64,000 nt of DNA. Source: Prauserella flavalba. GTDB lineage: Bacteria; Actinomycetota; Actinomycetes; Mycobacteriales; Pseudonocardiaceae. Numbering within the stretch: position 1 is the first letter of the stretch; the number at the start of each line of letters is the position of its first letter. The notes under the pieces are model-generated. The model searched no databases, was not told the DNA's origin, and saw nothing but the letters and a program-made list of their open reading frames with translations. This document shows, piece after piece, positions 8,151-16,813 of the stretch. The stretch lies in assembly GCF_003202235.1 (NCBI RefSeq), contig NZ_MASU01000013.1, forward strand, positions 372,001 through 436,000, in the 5' to 3' direction. The position numbers and the translations under genes were made by a program.

Positions 8151-9205
8151 CAGGGAGCACCCCCGTCGGTCGGCGGCACCGGCAGTGGCACCTTCGGCTC
8201 CGTGTAGCCCTCCCACGGCTCGACGTCCACGAACACGTTGAGGTAGTCGCCCTGGATGCCGTCGAGCACGGCGTCGGTGAACGGGAACGTCGGCAGGATC
8301 TCCAGCGCCTTCGGCAGGTCCTGGCCGGCGTCGGCGAGCCGGTCGAGCAGCGGGGCCAGTGCCTCCAGATCGGCGACGAGGTCCTCGCGACTGCGGTCGA
8401 TCACGTTCACCGCGACGCCGGAGAGCTCGTCGAGCGATTGCAGCATCGTCACCAGCGCGGTGCGCTGCTCCGACAGCTCGCGCAGGCCGGGCGTGAGGTC
8501 GTTGAGCGCGCCGGTGATCTGGTCCTCCCGCCCGGCCAGCGTGGACGCGAGCCGGTTCAGCCCGTCGATCGCGCGCGTGATCTCACCGCGATGGGCGTCC
8601 AGGTTGGACACCAGCTGGTCCACCCCGGTGAGGAACGATTTGATCTCCTGTTCGTTGCCGCTCAGCACGTTGGACAGCTCGCGGTTGATGGTCTGCAACT
8701 GCCCGATGCCGCCGCCGTTGAGCAGCAGCGACAGCGCGCCGAAGACCTCCTCGATCTCCGGGTGCCGGTTGGTGCGCGACAGCGGGATCAGCGCGCCCTC
8801 GGCCAGCCGCGCCCGCCGCTCGCCCGGTTCGGCGCGAGGGGAGGCCAGCTCGACGAACTTCTCACCGAGCAGACTCGACTGCCGGATGTTGGCGATCGCG
8901 TCGGCGGGCAGATGCACGTCGCCGTTGACCACGAGCACCGCCTGCGCCGTCCAGCCGTCCTCACCGCCGAGGTCGATCGACTCGACGGTGCCCACGGGCA
9001 CGTCGTTGACCTTCACCGCCGCGTGCGGCACGAGATCGAGCACGTCGCGGAACTGCGCCGTGACGCGGTAGGGGTGGTCGCCGACGTCGGCGCCGCCGGG
9101 CAGCGGCAGGTCGTACACGCCGTCGAACTCGCCCGGTGCGCACGCGCCGACGAGCACACCGGCGCAGAGCGCCGCCACGAGGGCCCGGGTCCTGGTCACC
9201 GTCAC
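8150..9205 (-). CDS. mceE: Mce-family lipoprotein, MceE position
   Basis: 351 residues. The N-terminus has arginines, a hydrophobic stretch and a lipobox (LVGAC, acceptor Cys about residue 22), so this is the lipoprotein subunit, which is MceE in mycobacterial operons. The MlaD/Mce domain follows (AAVKVNDVPVGTVESIDL; ANIRQSSLLGEKFVEL), then a coiled helical region with repeated LxxLxxREDQI-type heptads. Start GTG 9205 overlaps the mceD stop (GTGA). Confidence 0.92.
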   Translation of the reverse strand: MTVTRTRALVAALCAGVLVGACAPGEFDGVYDLPLPGGADVGDHPYRVTAQFRDVLDLVPHAAVKVNDVPVGTVESIDLGGEDGWTAQAVLVVNGDVHLPADAIANIRQSSLLGEKFVELASPRAEPGERRARLAEGALIPLSRTNRHPEIEEVFGALSLLLNGGGIGQLQTINRELSNVLSGNEQEIKSFLTGVDQLVSNLDAHRGEITRAIDGLNRLASTLAGREDQITGALNDLTPGLRELSEQRTALVTMLQSLDELSGVAVNVIDRSREDLVADLEALAPLLDRLADAGQDLPKALEILPTFPFTDAVLDGIQGDYLNVFVDVEPWEGYTEPKVPLPVPPTDGGAP

Positions 9206-10194
9206 CCTCCCGTCACCGGCAGCGGCAGGTACTCGAAGAGGTTCGCGCGGCCCTGCAGCGTCTGGCTTCGCGGATCGAACGCGTTGTAGGCGTTCTCCAC
9301 GGCCAGTGGGAGGCCGTCGAGCACCTCGGCCAGCTCGCCGCGGTGGTCCACCAGCAGCCGGGTCGTCGCGGCCAGCTTGTCGACATTGGACTGGATCGCC
9401 CCGCGGTTGTCGCGGATGAAGCCCTGGATCTCGCCGAGCGCGACCCCGAGCGTGTGCAGTGCGGCGGACAGCTCCTCGCGGTCGGCCGACAGCGTCTCCC
9501 ACACCTGCGCGAGCTGGCCGGTCACCTGCCGCACCTGCCCGTCGTTGCCTGCCAGCACGTCGGTGAAGCGGGCCAGCTCCTCGATGGTGGCAAACAGGTC
9601 GTCCTCCGATCCGGACAATGTCCGCGTGAGGTCGGCGAAGTCGCGGATCGTCTGGTTGATCGCGGAGCCGTTGCCGCGCAGGTTGTCGGCACCGGTGTCG
9701 AGCAGGTCCGACAGCGCGCCGTCGGCGTTCGCGCCGTCGGGTCCCAGCGCGGTGACGAGGCTGTCGAGGCTCGCGTAGAGCTCGTGCAGCTCCACGGGCG
9801 TCGCCGTGCGCTCGGCGGGGATCACGGCGCCGTCGGCGAGCCGGGGACCACCGCGAGCGAGGGCGGGCAGCTGCACGTAGCGGTCGGCGACCACGCTCGG
9901 CGCCACCACCACGGCGCCGGTGCCGGCCGCGACCGGGGCGTCGGCGGCCACGGTCATCGTCACCTCCACTCGCTCGCCGCGCGGGGTGACCTGCTCGACC
10001 TGGCCGACGCGCACGCCGAGCACGCGCACGTCCGAGCCGGGGTAGACGCCCACCGCGAGGGAGAAGTACGCGGTGACGCGTTTGTCGCCGTCGTCGGCGA
10101 ACACCCACCACAGCCCGGCCGCGAACACCAGACCGAGGACGAGCACCACGGTGGTGACGCGGGTGAGCCGCAACCGCATCCTGGTCGCCGTCAC
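9202..10194 (-). CDS. mceD: Mce-family protein, MceD position
   Basis: 330 residues from GTG 10194, which overlaps the mceC stop (GTGA); this is preferred over an upstream start inside mceC. One N-terminal membrane segment (about residues 11-31), an Mce domain (SDVRVLGVRVGQVEQVTP; GAVVVAPSVVADRYVQL), then a long helical region expected to form the central needle of the transporter. Operon position and length fit MceD. Confidence 0.92.
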   Translation of the reverse strand: MTATRMRLRLTRVTTVVLVLGLVFAAGLWWVFADDGDKRVTAYFSLAVGVYPGSDVRVLGVRVGQVEQVTPRGERVEVTMTVAADAPVAAGTGAVVVAPSVVADRYVQLPALARGGPRLADGAVIPAERTATPVELHELYASLDSLVTALGPDGANADGALSDLLDTGADNLRGNGSAINQTIRDFADLTRTLSGSEDDLFATIEELARFTDVLAGNDGQVRQVTGQLAQVWETLSADREELSAALHTLGVALGEIQGFIRDNRGAIQSNVDKLAATTRLLVDHRGELAEVLDGLPLAVENAYNAFDPRSQTLQGRANLFEYLPLPVTGG

Positions 10195-11174
10195 GAGCCA
10201 CCTCCCGGGATCTCGCAGTAAGGGCGGTTCTCGACGACGAGGCCGCACAGGTAGCTGTCGAGCCAGCGCCCCGCGCCGATCGTGTTGTTCACGACGCGGA
10301 AGTACGGCGCGGCCAGCTCCAGGCTGCGGTCGAGGTCGTCGGTGTGGCGCTGGAGCACGTCGGTGACCGTGCCGAGCCGTTCCAGCGCGGGCGTGAGCTG
10401 TTCGCGGTTGTCGGCGACGAGGCCGGAGACCTGCTCGGCGAGCCGCTGCGAGCCGGTGAGCAGCTCGTGGATCGCGTCGCGGCGGTTGTGCAGCTCGGTG
10501 AGCAGCAGGTTGCCGTCCTGGATGAGCCGCTCGAACTCGTCGCCCGAGTCGGCGAGGGTGCCCGAGATCGTGCGTGCGTTCCCCAGCAGGTCAGCGAGCT
10601 CGTCGTCGCGGGAGGCGATTGTGCGCGACAGCGCGGAGAGCCCGTCGAGCGCGGTGCGCACGTGTCCCGGCGAGCCCTCGAAGGTCTCCGACAGGGTGCG
10701 GAAGCTCTCGGCGAGCTGCGTGGTGTCGATGGCGCCCGCCGTGCTGGCGAGTCCCTCGAACGCCGTCGTCACGTCGTAGGGCGTGGTGGTACGGTCCAGC
10801 GGGATCGGCACGTCCGGGTCCTGCACCGTGTCGCCGACCGGGTGCAGCGCGAGGAACTTCTGGCCCAGCAGGGTCTTGATCTTGATCTCGGCCGAGGTCT
10901 TGTCGCCGACCCACGTGTCCGAGACGCGGAAGGTGACGAGCACGCGGTCCTCGGCGAGGTCCACCTCGGTCACCTCGCCGACCTTGATGCCGGCGACACG
11001 GACCTCGTTGCTGGGTTGCAGCCCCGCGGCTTCGCTGAACTCCGCCTGGTAGGTCGTGCCCCCGCCGACGATCGGCAACGTCTCGTAGTTGATCACGGCC
11101 GCGACGACGGCGGCGATCGCGACCGTGCCTGCCACCCCGAGGGTGAACGGGTTGCGCTCGCGGAAGGACGTCAT
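10191..11174 (-). CDS. mceC: Mce-family protein, MceC position
   Basis: 327 residues. Membrane segment at residues 10-28, Mce domain (NEVRVAGIKVGEVTEVDL; SAEIKIKTLLGQKFLAL), long helical domain, and a conserved C-terminal YLCG...RPYC cysteine pair. ATG 11174 overlaps the mceB stop (ATGA). Part of the hexameric Mce lipid importer. Confidence 0.92.
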   Translation of the reverse strand: MTSFRERNPFTLGVAGTVAIAAVVAAVINYETLPIVGGGTTYQAEFSEAAGLQPSNEVRVAGIKVGEVTEVDLAEDRVLVTFRVSDTWVGDKTSAEIKIKTLLGQKFLALHPVGDTVQDPDVPIPLDRTTTPYDVTTAFEGLASTAGAIDTTQLAESFRTLSETFEGSPGHVRTALDGLSALSRTIASRDDELADLLGNARTISGTLADSGDEFERLIQDGNLLLTELHNRRDAIHELLTGSQRLAEQVSGLVADNREQLTPALERLGTVTDVLQRHTDDLDRSLELAAPYFRVVNNTIGAGRWLDSYLCGLVVENRPYCEIPGGGS

Positions 11175-12181
11175 CGCGTGCACCTCTCGGGAGGAGGGTC
11201 GGGCGTGTAGCCCTGCGGCGGGTCGGTGAGCAGCAGGCCCCGGCAGAGGTAGAAGTTCATCCAGGCGCCGTAGGAGCTGATGCGGCCGAGCTCGGTGAAC
11301 TTCTCCGGCAGCGTGGTGAGGAACCGGTCGAGGTCGGCCTGCCCCGTCTCGAGGTTTGCCGCGAGCGCGCGGAGCCCGGCGATGCTCTGCTTGAGCGGGG
11401 GCCGCGCCAGCTCGAAGAGGCCCGCCGTGGCGTCGGTCAGCGTGCCCATGCCCTCGATGGCCTCGCCGATCGCCCTGCGGTCGGAGGACAGCCCGCTCAC
11501 GAGCCGTTGCAGCGTGGAGACCAAAGTGGACAGGGCATCGCCCTCGGTGTTGATGGTGTCGAGCACCGAGTTGAGGTTGCGGATCACCTGCCCGATCACC
11601 CGGTCGCGGTCGGCGAGCGTCGAGGTCAGCGAGCCGGTGTGGGCGAGCAGGCTCTCGATCGTGCCGCCCTCGCCCTGCAGCACCTGCACGATCTCGCCGG
11701 AGAGCCGGTTGACGTCGGCGGGGGAGAGCGCCTGGAACAGCGGCCGGAAGCCGTTGAACAGCTCGGTGAGGTCGAGTGCTGGTTTCGTGCGCTCCAGCGG
11801 GATCTCCGAGCCGGGGGCGAGCCTGCCCTCCTCGCGCTCGGCTCCGCGCTCCAGTGCGATGTAGCGCTGGCCGACCATATTGCGATAGCGGATGGTCGCC
11901 GTGACGTCGGCGGGTAGCTCGCGCGTGCGGTCGATCGAGAACGTCACGAGCGCGAGGTGCTGGTCCACCACGGTGAGCTCGTCGACCTGGCCGATGCGCA
12001 CACCGGAGATGCGGACGTCGTCGCCGGGGTTGAGTGAGGTGGCGTCGACGAAGCGGGCGCGGTAGGTCGTGCGGTCGCCGACGCTGGTGCCTGCGATCGA
12101 CACGGCCAGCAGGGCCGTCGCGAGCCCGGTGACGAGCACGAAGATCAGGCCCTTGACGACGGGCCCGGCGATCCTCCTCAC
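11171..12181 (-). CDS. mceB: Mce-family protein, MceB position
   Basis: 336 residues from GTG 12181, preceded by GGGGAGGC. A much longer open frame extends upstream but runs through repeat DNA and lacks family similarity there. Membrane segment at residues 7-27, Mce domain (DDVRISGVRIGQVDELTV; TIRYRNMVGQRYIAL), helical domain and a C-terminal NFYLC motif. Unusually, it is separated from mceA by 184 bp of repeats, whereas every other junction among the mce genes overlaps. Transcription may be weakened or interrupted at that gap. Confidence 0.92.
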   Translation of the reverse strand: MRRIAGPVVKGLIFVLVTGLATALLAVSIAGTSVGDRTTYRARFVDATSLNPGDDVRISGVRIGQVDELTVVDQHLALVTFSIDRTRELPADVTATIRYRNMVGQRYIALERGAEREEGRLAPGSEIPLERTKPALDLTELFNGFRPLFQALSPADVNRLSGEIVQVLQGEGGTIESLLAHTGSLTSTLADRDRVIGQVIRNLNSVLDTINTEGDALSTLVSTLQRLVSGLSSDRRAIGEAIEGMGTLTDATAGLFELARPPLKQSIAGLRALAANLETGQADLDRFLTTLPEKFTELGRISSYGAWMNFYLCRGLLLTDPPQGYTPDPPPERCTR

Positions 12182-12217
12182 GACGCCTCCCCGGTCGACC
12201 CGGCCGTGGCGTTCGAT

Positions 12218-12354
12218 GCAGTGAAGGCCACCATGCCAGCGCCCGCCCGTCTCCCACCACCGCCCAAACGGAGGCGCTGCGCGCCGCTGTGTTGATCCAA
12301 CGCAGTGAAGGCCACCATGCCAGCGTTCAACGCAGTGAAGGTGGCCTTCACTGC
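12218..12354. repeat. Composite repeat (families A and C) splitting mceA from mceB
   Basis: On the plus strand: a half-site GCAGTGAAGGCCACCATGCC (12218-12237); a family C element (about 12238-12300) whose reverse complement reads CACAGCGGCGCGCAGCGC and ends GAGACGGGCGGGCGC; a second half-site (12302-12321); and a full 23-nt palindrome GCAGTGAAGG-TGG-CCTTCACTGC (12332-12354). The same order occurs in the opposite orientation at 32840-32946. It lies inside an operon between two genes of the same strand. Confidence 0.9.
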
Positions 12355-12365
12355 ACTTGGGGTTC

Positions 12366-13643
12366 TCACTGGAGCTCCACCTCCGTTCCCCGGTAGAGCG
12401 GGCCGACGAGCACGCTGCTCCACTCGGGCACCTGGCCGGGCGGAAGACCCAGCTCGGGAGCGAGCACAGTGGACAGCAGCTGACGCTCTTGCGGCGAGTT
12501 CGGCAGCCCCAGATCGCCCGCGCTGCCCGGCAGCAGCGGGTGCGCGTCGGTGCCTGGCGCCGCGGCGGCGACGCCCTCCGTGGGCGCAACGCCGCTCGGA
12601 TAGCAACGCGGCCCGCCGGTCTCGTCGTACACCGGGGTGTCCACGCCGGGCAGGTACTTGCCCCGCGACTGCGTGACCTGCGCCTCGAAGTGCAGCCCCG
12701 GCTCGTCGGTGCCCTTGCCGAGCACCTTGTCCATCGACGGCTTCAGCTCCGCGAGCGCCTTGAGCGTGCAGGGGAAGCTCGGCGAGTACCGCGCGGCGAG
12801 CTCCAGCGGTTCCCGGCTCGTGGCGGCGAGCTGGATGAGGTTGTGCTCGTTCTCCCGCAGGAACCGGGTCACGTCGTGGGCTGCCGTGGTCACCTGGGCG
12901 TAGAGCAGGTCGAGGTCGTCGCCGCGCTCCGAGACGGTGCCGAGTGTCACGGCGGTGTCGGTCAGCGCGTCGAGCACGTCGGGCGCGATGTCGCCGTAGA
13001 GGTCGCTCACCTCGGCGAGGTCGCGGATGTTCTCGTTGAGCCGCGGCAGGTTGGGGTTGAACTCCTCCAGGTAGTCCGCCGCCGTCACGAGCGTGTCGCC
13101 GAGCTGCGCGCCCCGGCCCTCCAGCGCCGTCGACACCGCGTTGAGCGTGCTCGCGAGCTTCTGCGGCTGCACGGCCTGCAGCACGGGCAGCAGGTTGTCG
13201 AAGACGCGTTCCAGCTCGATCGCGTTGGCCGACCGGTCCTGCGTGATCACGTCGCCTTCGCGGAGCGCCGGTTGAGTGGAGCCGTCCGGAATGGACAGCT
13301 GCACGTAGCGTTCCCCGAAGAGCGTTTTGGGGATGAGCAGCGCGGAGACGTCCTTGGGCAGCCTGCCGATGTGCTCGGGATAGAGCGCGAGGCTGATCTC
13401 GGCGCCGTCGGTGGCGCTGCGGATGCCCCGCACCTCGCCCACCACCACGCCGCGTGCCTTGACGTCGGAGGACTCGCGCAGCTGGTTGCCGACGCGGTCG
13501 GTCTGCAGCGTCACCAGCACCGCCGAGGAGAAGTCCTTGTTGTACACCTTCACCGACAGGGTCACGAGCAGTGCCATGACGAGGAGGAAGACGAGGCCCG
13601 CCGTCCGCACGCCGAGCTTGCGCAGTACCGGCCGTGGTCTCAT
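12366..13643 (-). CDS. mceA: Mce-family protein, MceA position
   Basis: 425 residues from ATG 13643, which overlaps the yrbEB stop (TCAT on the plus strand). Membrane segment (about residues 12-31), Mce domain (SDVKARGVVVGEVRGIRS; SALLIPKTLFGERYVQL), helical domain, and a long C-terminal extension containing SFPCTLKAL and a proline/glycine-rich tail, as usual for MceA proteins. First of the six substrate-channel subunits. Confidence 0.92.
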   Translation of the reverse strand: MRPRPVLRKLGVRTAGLVFLLVMALLVTLSVKVYNKDFSSAVLVTLQTDRVGNQLRESSDVKARGVVVGEVRGIRSATDGAEISLALYPEHIGRLPKDVSALLIPKTLFGERYVQLSIPDGSTQPALREGDVITQDRSANAIELERVFDNLLPVLQAVQPQKLASTLNAVSTALEGRGAQLGDTLVTAADYLEEFNPNLPRLNENIRDLAEVSDLYGDIAPDVLDALTDTAVTLGTVSERGDDLDLLYAQVTTAAHDVTRFLRENEHNLIQLAATSREPLELAARYSPSFPCTLKALAELKPSMDKVLGKGTDEPGLHFEAQVTQSRGKYLPGVDTPVYDETGGPRCYPSGVAPTEGVAAAAPGTDAHPLLPGSAGDLGLPNSPQERQLLSTVLAPELGLPPGQVPEWSSVLVGPLYRGTEVELQ

Positions 13644-14479
13644 CCGGCCACCCGCACCGTGGTCGTGGCGCCCCAGATCGCCAGGCTGAGGAAGAAGTCG
13701 AGCACGCTGATCGCGACGATCGCGGTGCGCACGGCCCTGCCGACGGCCACGCCCACCCCGGCCGGTCCACCGCTCGCGCGGAAGCCGTAGTAGCAGTGGG
13801 TGAGCACCACCACGACGCTGAACAGCAGCACCTTGCCGAACGACCACAGGACGTCCTCGGGTGGCAGGAACAGCTCGAAATAGTGGTCGTAGGTGCCCTC
13901 CGACTGGCCGAAGGACCACACCGTGATCTGGCGCGACGCGACGTAGGAGCTGAGCAGCCCGATGGCGTACAGCGGGATGATCGCCACGAACCCGGCGATG
14001 ATCCGCGTGGTCACGAGATAGGGCACGCTCGGCACGCCCATCACCTCGAGCGCGTCGATCTCCTCGGAGATCCGCATGGCGCCGAGCTGAGCGGTGAAGC
14101 CGCAGCCTACCGTCGCCGACAGCGCGAGCCCGGCGACGAGTGGTGCGATCTCGCGTGTGTTGAAGTAGGCGGAGATGAAGCCCGCGAACGCGGCCGTGCC
14201 CACCTGGCTCAGCGCCGTGTAACCCTGCATGCCCACGACCACGCCGGTGAACATGGTCATGCCGATCATCACGCCGATCGTGCCGCCGATCACCGCGAGC
14301 GCCCCGCTGCCGAAGCTCACCTCGGCGAGCAGACGGACGATCTCGCGCACGTAGCGGCGCAGCGCGCGCGGGATCCACGCGAGCGCGCGCAGGAAGAACA
14401 GGATCGCCTCGCCGAGGGTGTCGAGGAAGCGGAACCGGCGGTCCACCGACTCCAGTACCCGGTTGGGGGTGCTCACCAT
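13640..14479 (-). CDS. yrbEB: YrbE/MlaE-type permease of the mce operon, subunit B
   Basis: 279 residues with an N-terminal amphipathic region and about five to six membrane segments. The MlaE permease signature is clear (SEEIDALEVMGVPSVPYLV near residue 130). With YrbEA it forms the inner-membrane permease of the Mce lipid ABC-type importer. The ATPase MceG is not in the window; it is normally unlinked. Confidence 0.93.
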   Translation of the reverse strand: MVSTPNRVLESVDRRFRFLDTLGEAILFFLRALAWIPRALRRYVREIVRLLAEVSFGSGALAVIGGTIGVMIGMTMFTGVVVGMQGYTALSQVGTAAFAGFISAYFNTREIAPLVAGLALSATVGCGFTAQLGAMRISEEIDALEVMGVPSVPYLVTTRIIAGFVAIIPLYAIGLLSSYVASRQITVWSFGQSEGTYDHYFELFLPPEDVLWSFGKVLLFSVVVVLTHCYYGFRASGGPAGVGVAVGRAVRTAIVAISVLDFFLSLAIWGATTTVRVAG

Positions 14480-14486
14480 GAGCGGA

Positions 14487-15263
14487 TCACATTCCCTTCG
14501 GCGGCACGAGCTGCAGGTACAGCGCGGTCAGCACCACGTTGGTGAGGAACAGCAGCAGGAACGTGATCACCACCGACTGGTTCACGGCGTCGCCGACGCC
14601 CTTCGGCCCCGCCGCCGGGTTGAGCCCCCGGTAGGCGGCCACCACGCCGGCGATGAAGCCGAAGATCAGCGCCTTCACCTCGCTGATCCACAGGTCCGGC
14701 AACTGCGCCAGCGCCGAGAAGCTGGCGAGGTAGGCGCCGGGGGTGCCGTCCTGCATCACGACGTTGAAGAAGTAACCGCCCAGCACCCCGACGACGCTGA
14801 CCATGCCGTTGAGGAACACCGCCACGGCCATCGCGGCGAGCACTCTCGGCACGATCAGCCGCTGGATGGGGGAGACGCCGAGCACCTCCATCGCGTCGAT
14901 CTCCTCGCGGATGGTGCGCGAGCCGAGGTCGGCGCACATCGCCGAGCCGCCCGCGCCCGCGATGAGCAGTGCGGTGACGATGGGGCTGGCTTGCTGGATG
15001 ATCGCGAGCACGCTGGCCGCGCCGGTGAACGACTGCGCGCCGATCTGGTTGGTCAGCGAGCCGACGTGCAGCGCGATCACGCCACCGAAGGGGATCGCGA
15101 CCAGCGCCGTCGGCAGGATCGACACGCTCGCGATGAACCAGAACTGCTGCACGAACTCGCGGAACTGGAACGGACGCCGGGGCAGGTAGCGCAGGACGTC
15201 GAGGGCCAGCGCGTAGAGCCGGCCGGTCTGCCGGATCGCGGCGGCGCCGGGGAAAGACGTCAT
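14487..15263 (-). CDS. yrbEA: YrbE/MlaE-type permease of the mce operon, subunit A
   Basis: 258 residues with several membrane segments and the MlaE signature REEIDAMEVLGVSPIQRLIV around residue 130. First gene of the mce operon. ATG 15263 is used; the 387-bp divergent region upstream holds candidate operators. YrbEB follows after a 7-bp gap. Confidence 0.92.
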   Translation of the reverse strand: MTSFPGAAAIRQTGRLYALALDVLRYLPRRPFQFREFVQQFWFIASVSILPTALVAIPFGGVIALHVGSLTNQIGAQSFTGAASVLAIIQQASPIVTALLIAGAGGSAMCADLGSRTIREEIDAMEVLGVSPIQRLIVPRVLAAMAVAVFLNGMVSVVGVLGGYFFNVVMQDGTPGAYLASFSALAQLPDLWISEVKALIFGFIAGVVAAYRGLNPAAGPKGVGDAVNQSVVITFLLLFLTNVVLTALYLQLVPPKGM

Positions 15264-15306
15264 CGGCGTGCTCCAGGAATTGCGTTTTCATTCTTCTCGC
15301 GTTTAT

Positions 15307-15318
15307 TACCGGTCGGTA
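15307..15318. promoter_or_regulatory. Candidate TetR-type operator upstream of the mce operon
   Basis: TACCGGTCGGTA is an inverted repeat (TACCG-GT-CGGTA) about 45 bp upstream of yrbEA. It contains ACCGGTCG, which is also the half-site of the perfect palindrome at 15552-15570 on the other side of the same divergent region. No tetR gene is in the window, so the regulator would be unlinked. Confidence 0.4.
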
Positions 15319-15551
15319 CGTTAATCAGCGCGTGCGTGCTCCTGCAAGGTAGATCGCGGCATCCGCCGGTCACGTCCTGGTAACCGGGGAAAAATTGTCG
15401 CTAACTGACAGATTCCGCCTCGTGCTTTGTTCATTCGTGCGTAAAACCGCGGACGCGGCGAAAGGGCCAGCGAACGCTGCTCCGAACGGCTCAGCTTGTC
15501 CTGGAATGACAGGAGAATCCCCGCCTTTGCGGCCCCCGTGACAAGAAACGG

Positions 15552-15570
15552 CGACCGGTCTCACCGGTCG
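15552..15570. promoter_or_regulatory. Perfect palindrome CGACCGGT-CTC-ACCGGTCG
   Basis: Eight-base arms with a 3-bp spacer, 24 bp upstream of the TAACAT -10 element, so a bound protein would cover the -35 region of the secreted-protein gene. It shares ACCGGTCG with the mce-side site. Confidence 0.45.
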
Positions 15571-15593
15571 TTGCCGAGGGTGGAGCGCGCTCG

Positions 15594-15599
15594 TAACAT
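15594..15599 (+). promoter_or_regulatory. -10 element for the secreted-protein gene
   Basis: TAACAT fits TANNNT; a transcript from about 15606 would have a 45-nt leader with a GGAG site before ATG 15651. Confidence 0.4.
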
Positions 15600-15650
15600 A
15601 CTCGCCAGTAGCGTGCTGGATCGCAAACTCACGAAATGGAGTTCTGCCCT

Positions 15651-16313
15651 ATGTCACGTCGTTCTTTGTCAATTTCGGGTGGTGTTCGAAGAAGAGGTTT
15701 CACCACCGTTTTCCGCGCGGTCGGGGTCGCCGCCGCCGTGCTGGCGGCCACGGTGCTCGGTGCCACGCCGGCCTCCGCGGCGACGTTCAACGTGAACTAC
15801 CCCGTGACCGGCGAGTCCGTGGTCGCCAAGACGGGGAGCACGCTGGAACTCGGCCCCGGCACACTGTCCACAACGGTCACCACGCGCACCGGCGGCGCCG
15901 ACCTCACGGGCACGCTCCAGCTGCCGCCGTCACAGGCGAGTTTCTCCGTGGCGGGGTTCATTCCCGTGCGCGCGACCGTGACGATCATCCCGACGGGTCC
16001 CGTCACGGGCACGCTCGTGCAGGGTGTCGTGAACGCGCACGCGGAGGCGTACATCCAGCTCAGCAACATCTGGGTCGCGGGCGTGTTCTACACGCCGGTC
16101 GGCAAGGAATGCCGCACCGAACAGCCGGTGTCGATCGACATGGTGTCCGAGAGCAACTTCACCGTTTTCAACGGCGGCACCGTTTCCGGCACCTACACGA
16201 TTCCGGACTTCGACAACTGCACGATCTTCTCGTGGCTGCTCAGCTCACTGGTCTCCGGACCGGACAACACGATCAGCCTCGACCTCGGCAGGCCGGTCAC
16301 GCCGACCACCTAG
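15651..16313 (+). CDS. Secreted protein with DUF6801-associated C-terminal domain
   Basis: 220 residues from ATG 15651, which has GGAG nine nt upstream (an ATG at 15636 is less likely). A clear signal peptide ends near ATPASAA (about residue 45). The mature part is beta-rich. Its C-terminal region (CRTEQPVSIDM, GGTVSGTYTIPDF, LVSGPDNTISL) closely matches the C-terminus of the 450-residue protein at 17811-19163. Two cysteines probably form a disulfide. Exported; the function is unknown, with a surface or cell-wall role inferred. Confidence 0.75.
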   Translation: MSRRSLSISGGVRRRGFTTVFRAVGVAAAVLAATVLGATPASAATFNVNYPVTGESVVAKTGSTLELGPGTLSTTVTTRTGGADLTGTLQLPPSQASFSVAGFIPVRATVTIIPTGPVTGTLVQGVVNAHAEAYIQLSNIWVAGVFYTPVGKECRTEQPVSIDMVSESNFTVFNGGTVSGTYTIPDFDNCTIFSWLLSSLVSGPDNTISLDLGRPVTPTT

Positions 16314-16327
16314 CCCGTACCGACGAC

Positions 16328-16364
16328 ATCGCCGCCGTCCCCGGAGTTCCAGGGCGGCGGCGAT
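16328..16364. terminator. Hairpin between convergent genes
   Basis: ATCGCCGCCGTCCC pairs with GGGCGGCGGCGAT (one bulge) around a 10-nt loop, between the secreted-protein gene and the VOC gene. Suited to ending transcription from both sides; no U-tract. Confidence 0.6.
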
Positions 16365-16377
16365 TCTCGTTCGCCGG

Positions 16378-16734
16378 TCAGTCGACGGGCGCGACCCGGA
16401 TGAGGTTGCCGTCGGGATCGGCGACGACGAACGTCCTGCCGAAGTCCTCGTCCCGTGGCTGCGACACCACGTCGACGCCCTTCGCCTTCCAGGCCTCGAA
16501 CTGGGCGTCGATCCGCGCCGGGCCGCCCTCCAGCGCGAGGCAGACCTCGCTGGTGCGGCCGGTCGCGTGCGTGAGGTCCTTGGTCCACAGCGCGAGCTGC
16601 ACCCCGCCCGCGAGGTCGAAGGCGATGAAGCCGGGCGTCTCGAAGCTGGGCTTCAGCCCGAAGAGATCGCCGTAGAAGCGGGCGGCGGCCGGTGCGTCGC
16701 TCACGTACACGATGAACATGTTCGGTGCGGGCAT
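16378..16734 (-). CDS. VOC-superfamily protein (glyoxalase/bleomycin-resistance-like)
   Basis: 118 residues, a single vicinal-oxygen-chelate unit built from two beta-alpha-beta-beta-beta modules (FIVYVSDAPAAARFYGDLFG at the start; FVVADPDGNLIRV at the end). Members bind metals or small molecules; the substrate cannot be assigned. It is divergent from a WYL-type regulator 91 bp away, so local regulation is plausible. Confidence 0.85.
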   Translation of the reverse strand: MPAPNMFIVYVSDAPAAARFYGDLFGLKPSFETPGFIAFDLAGGVQLALWTKDLTHATGRTSEVCLALEGGPARIDAQFEAWKAKGVDVVSQPRDEDFGRTFVVADPDGNLIRVAPVD

Positions 16735-16784
16735 GTGGGGTCTTCCTTCCTGGCTGTCTCGGACGCCGACGATCCTGCGCGCGA

Positions 16785-16807
16785 AACACGACAGGATCCG
16801 TCATGTT
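16785..16807. promoter_or_regulatory. Imperfect palindrome between VOC and WYL genes
   Basis: AACACGACAGG...CGTCATGTT: arms AACAnGAC and GTCnTGTT around a short centre, in the 91-bp divergent region and close upstream of the WYL gene's -10. Candidate operator for the WYL regulator. Confidence 0.4.
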
Positions 16808-16813
16808 CTCTGA

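Larger units (their letters stand above)
15264..15650. other. Divergent intergenic region between the mce operon and a secreted-protein gene
   Basis: No gene is supported here. It holds the operator candidates at 15307 and 15552, a TCCTG-N6-CAGGA inverted repeat near 15499-15514 and the -10 element at 15594. It is more A/T-rich than its surroundings near 15390-15440, as expected for a regulatory region. Confidence 0.6.

Noticed and set aside
12218-12354. Insertion sequence
   Set aside because: No transposase frame and no room for one; the element is a short non-coding composite also found at 32.8 kb.
12182-12589. N-terminal extension of mceB over the intergenic repeat and into mceA
   Set aside because: The extension has no Mce features and begins inside mceA; GTG 12181 with an upstream GGGGAGGC gives the expected membrane anchor.
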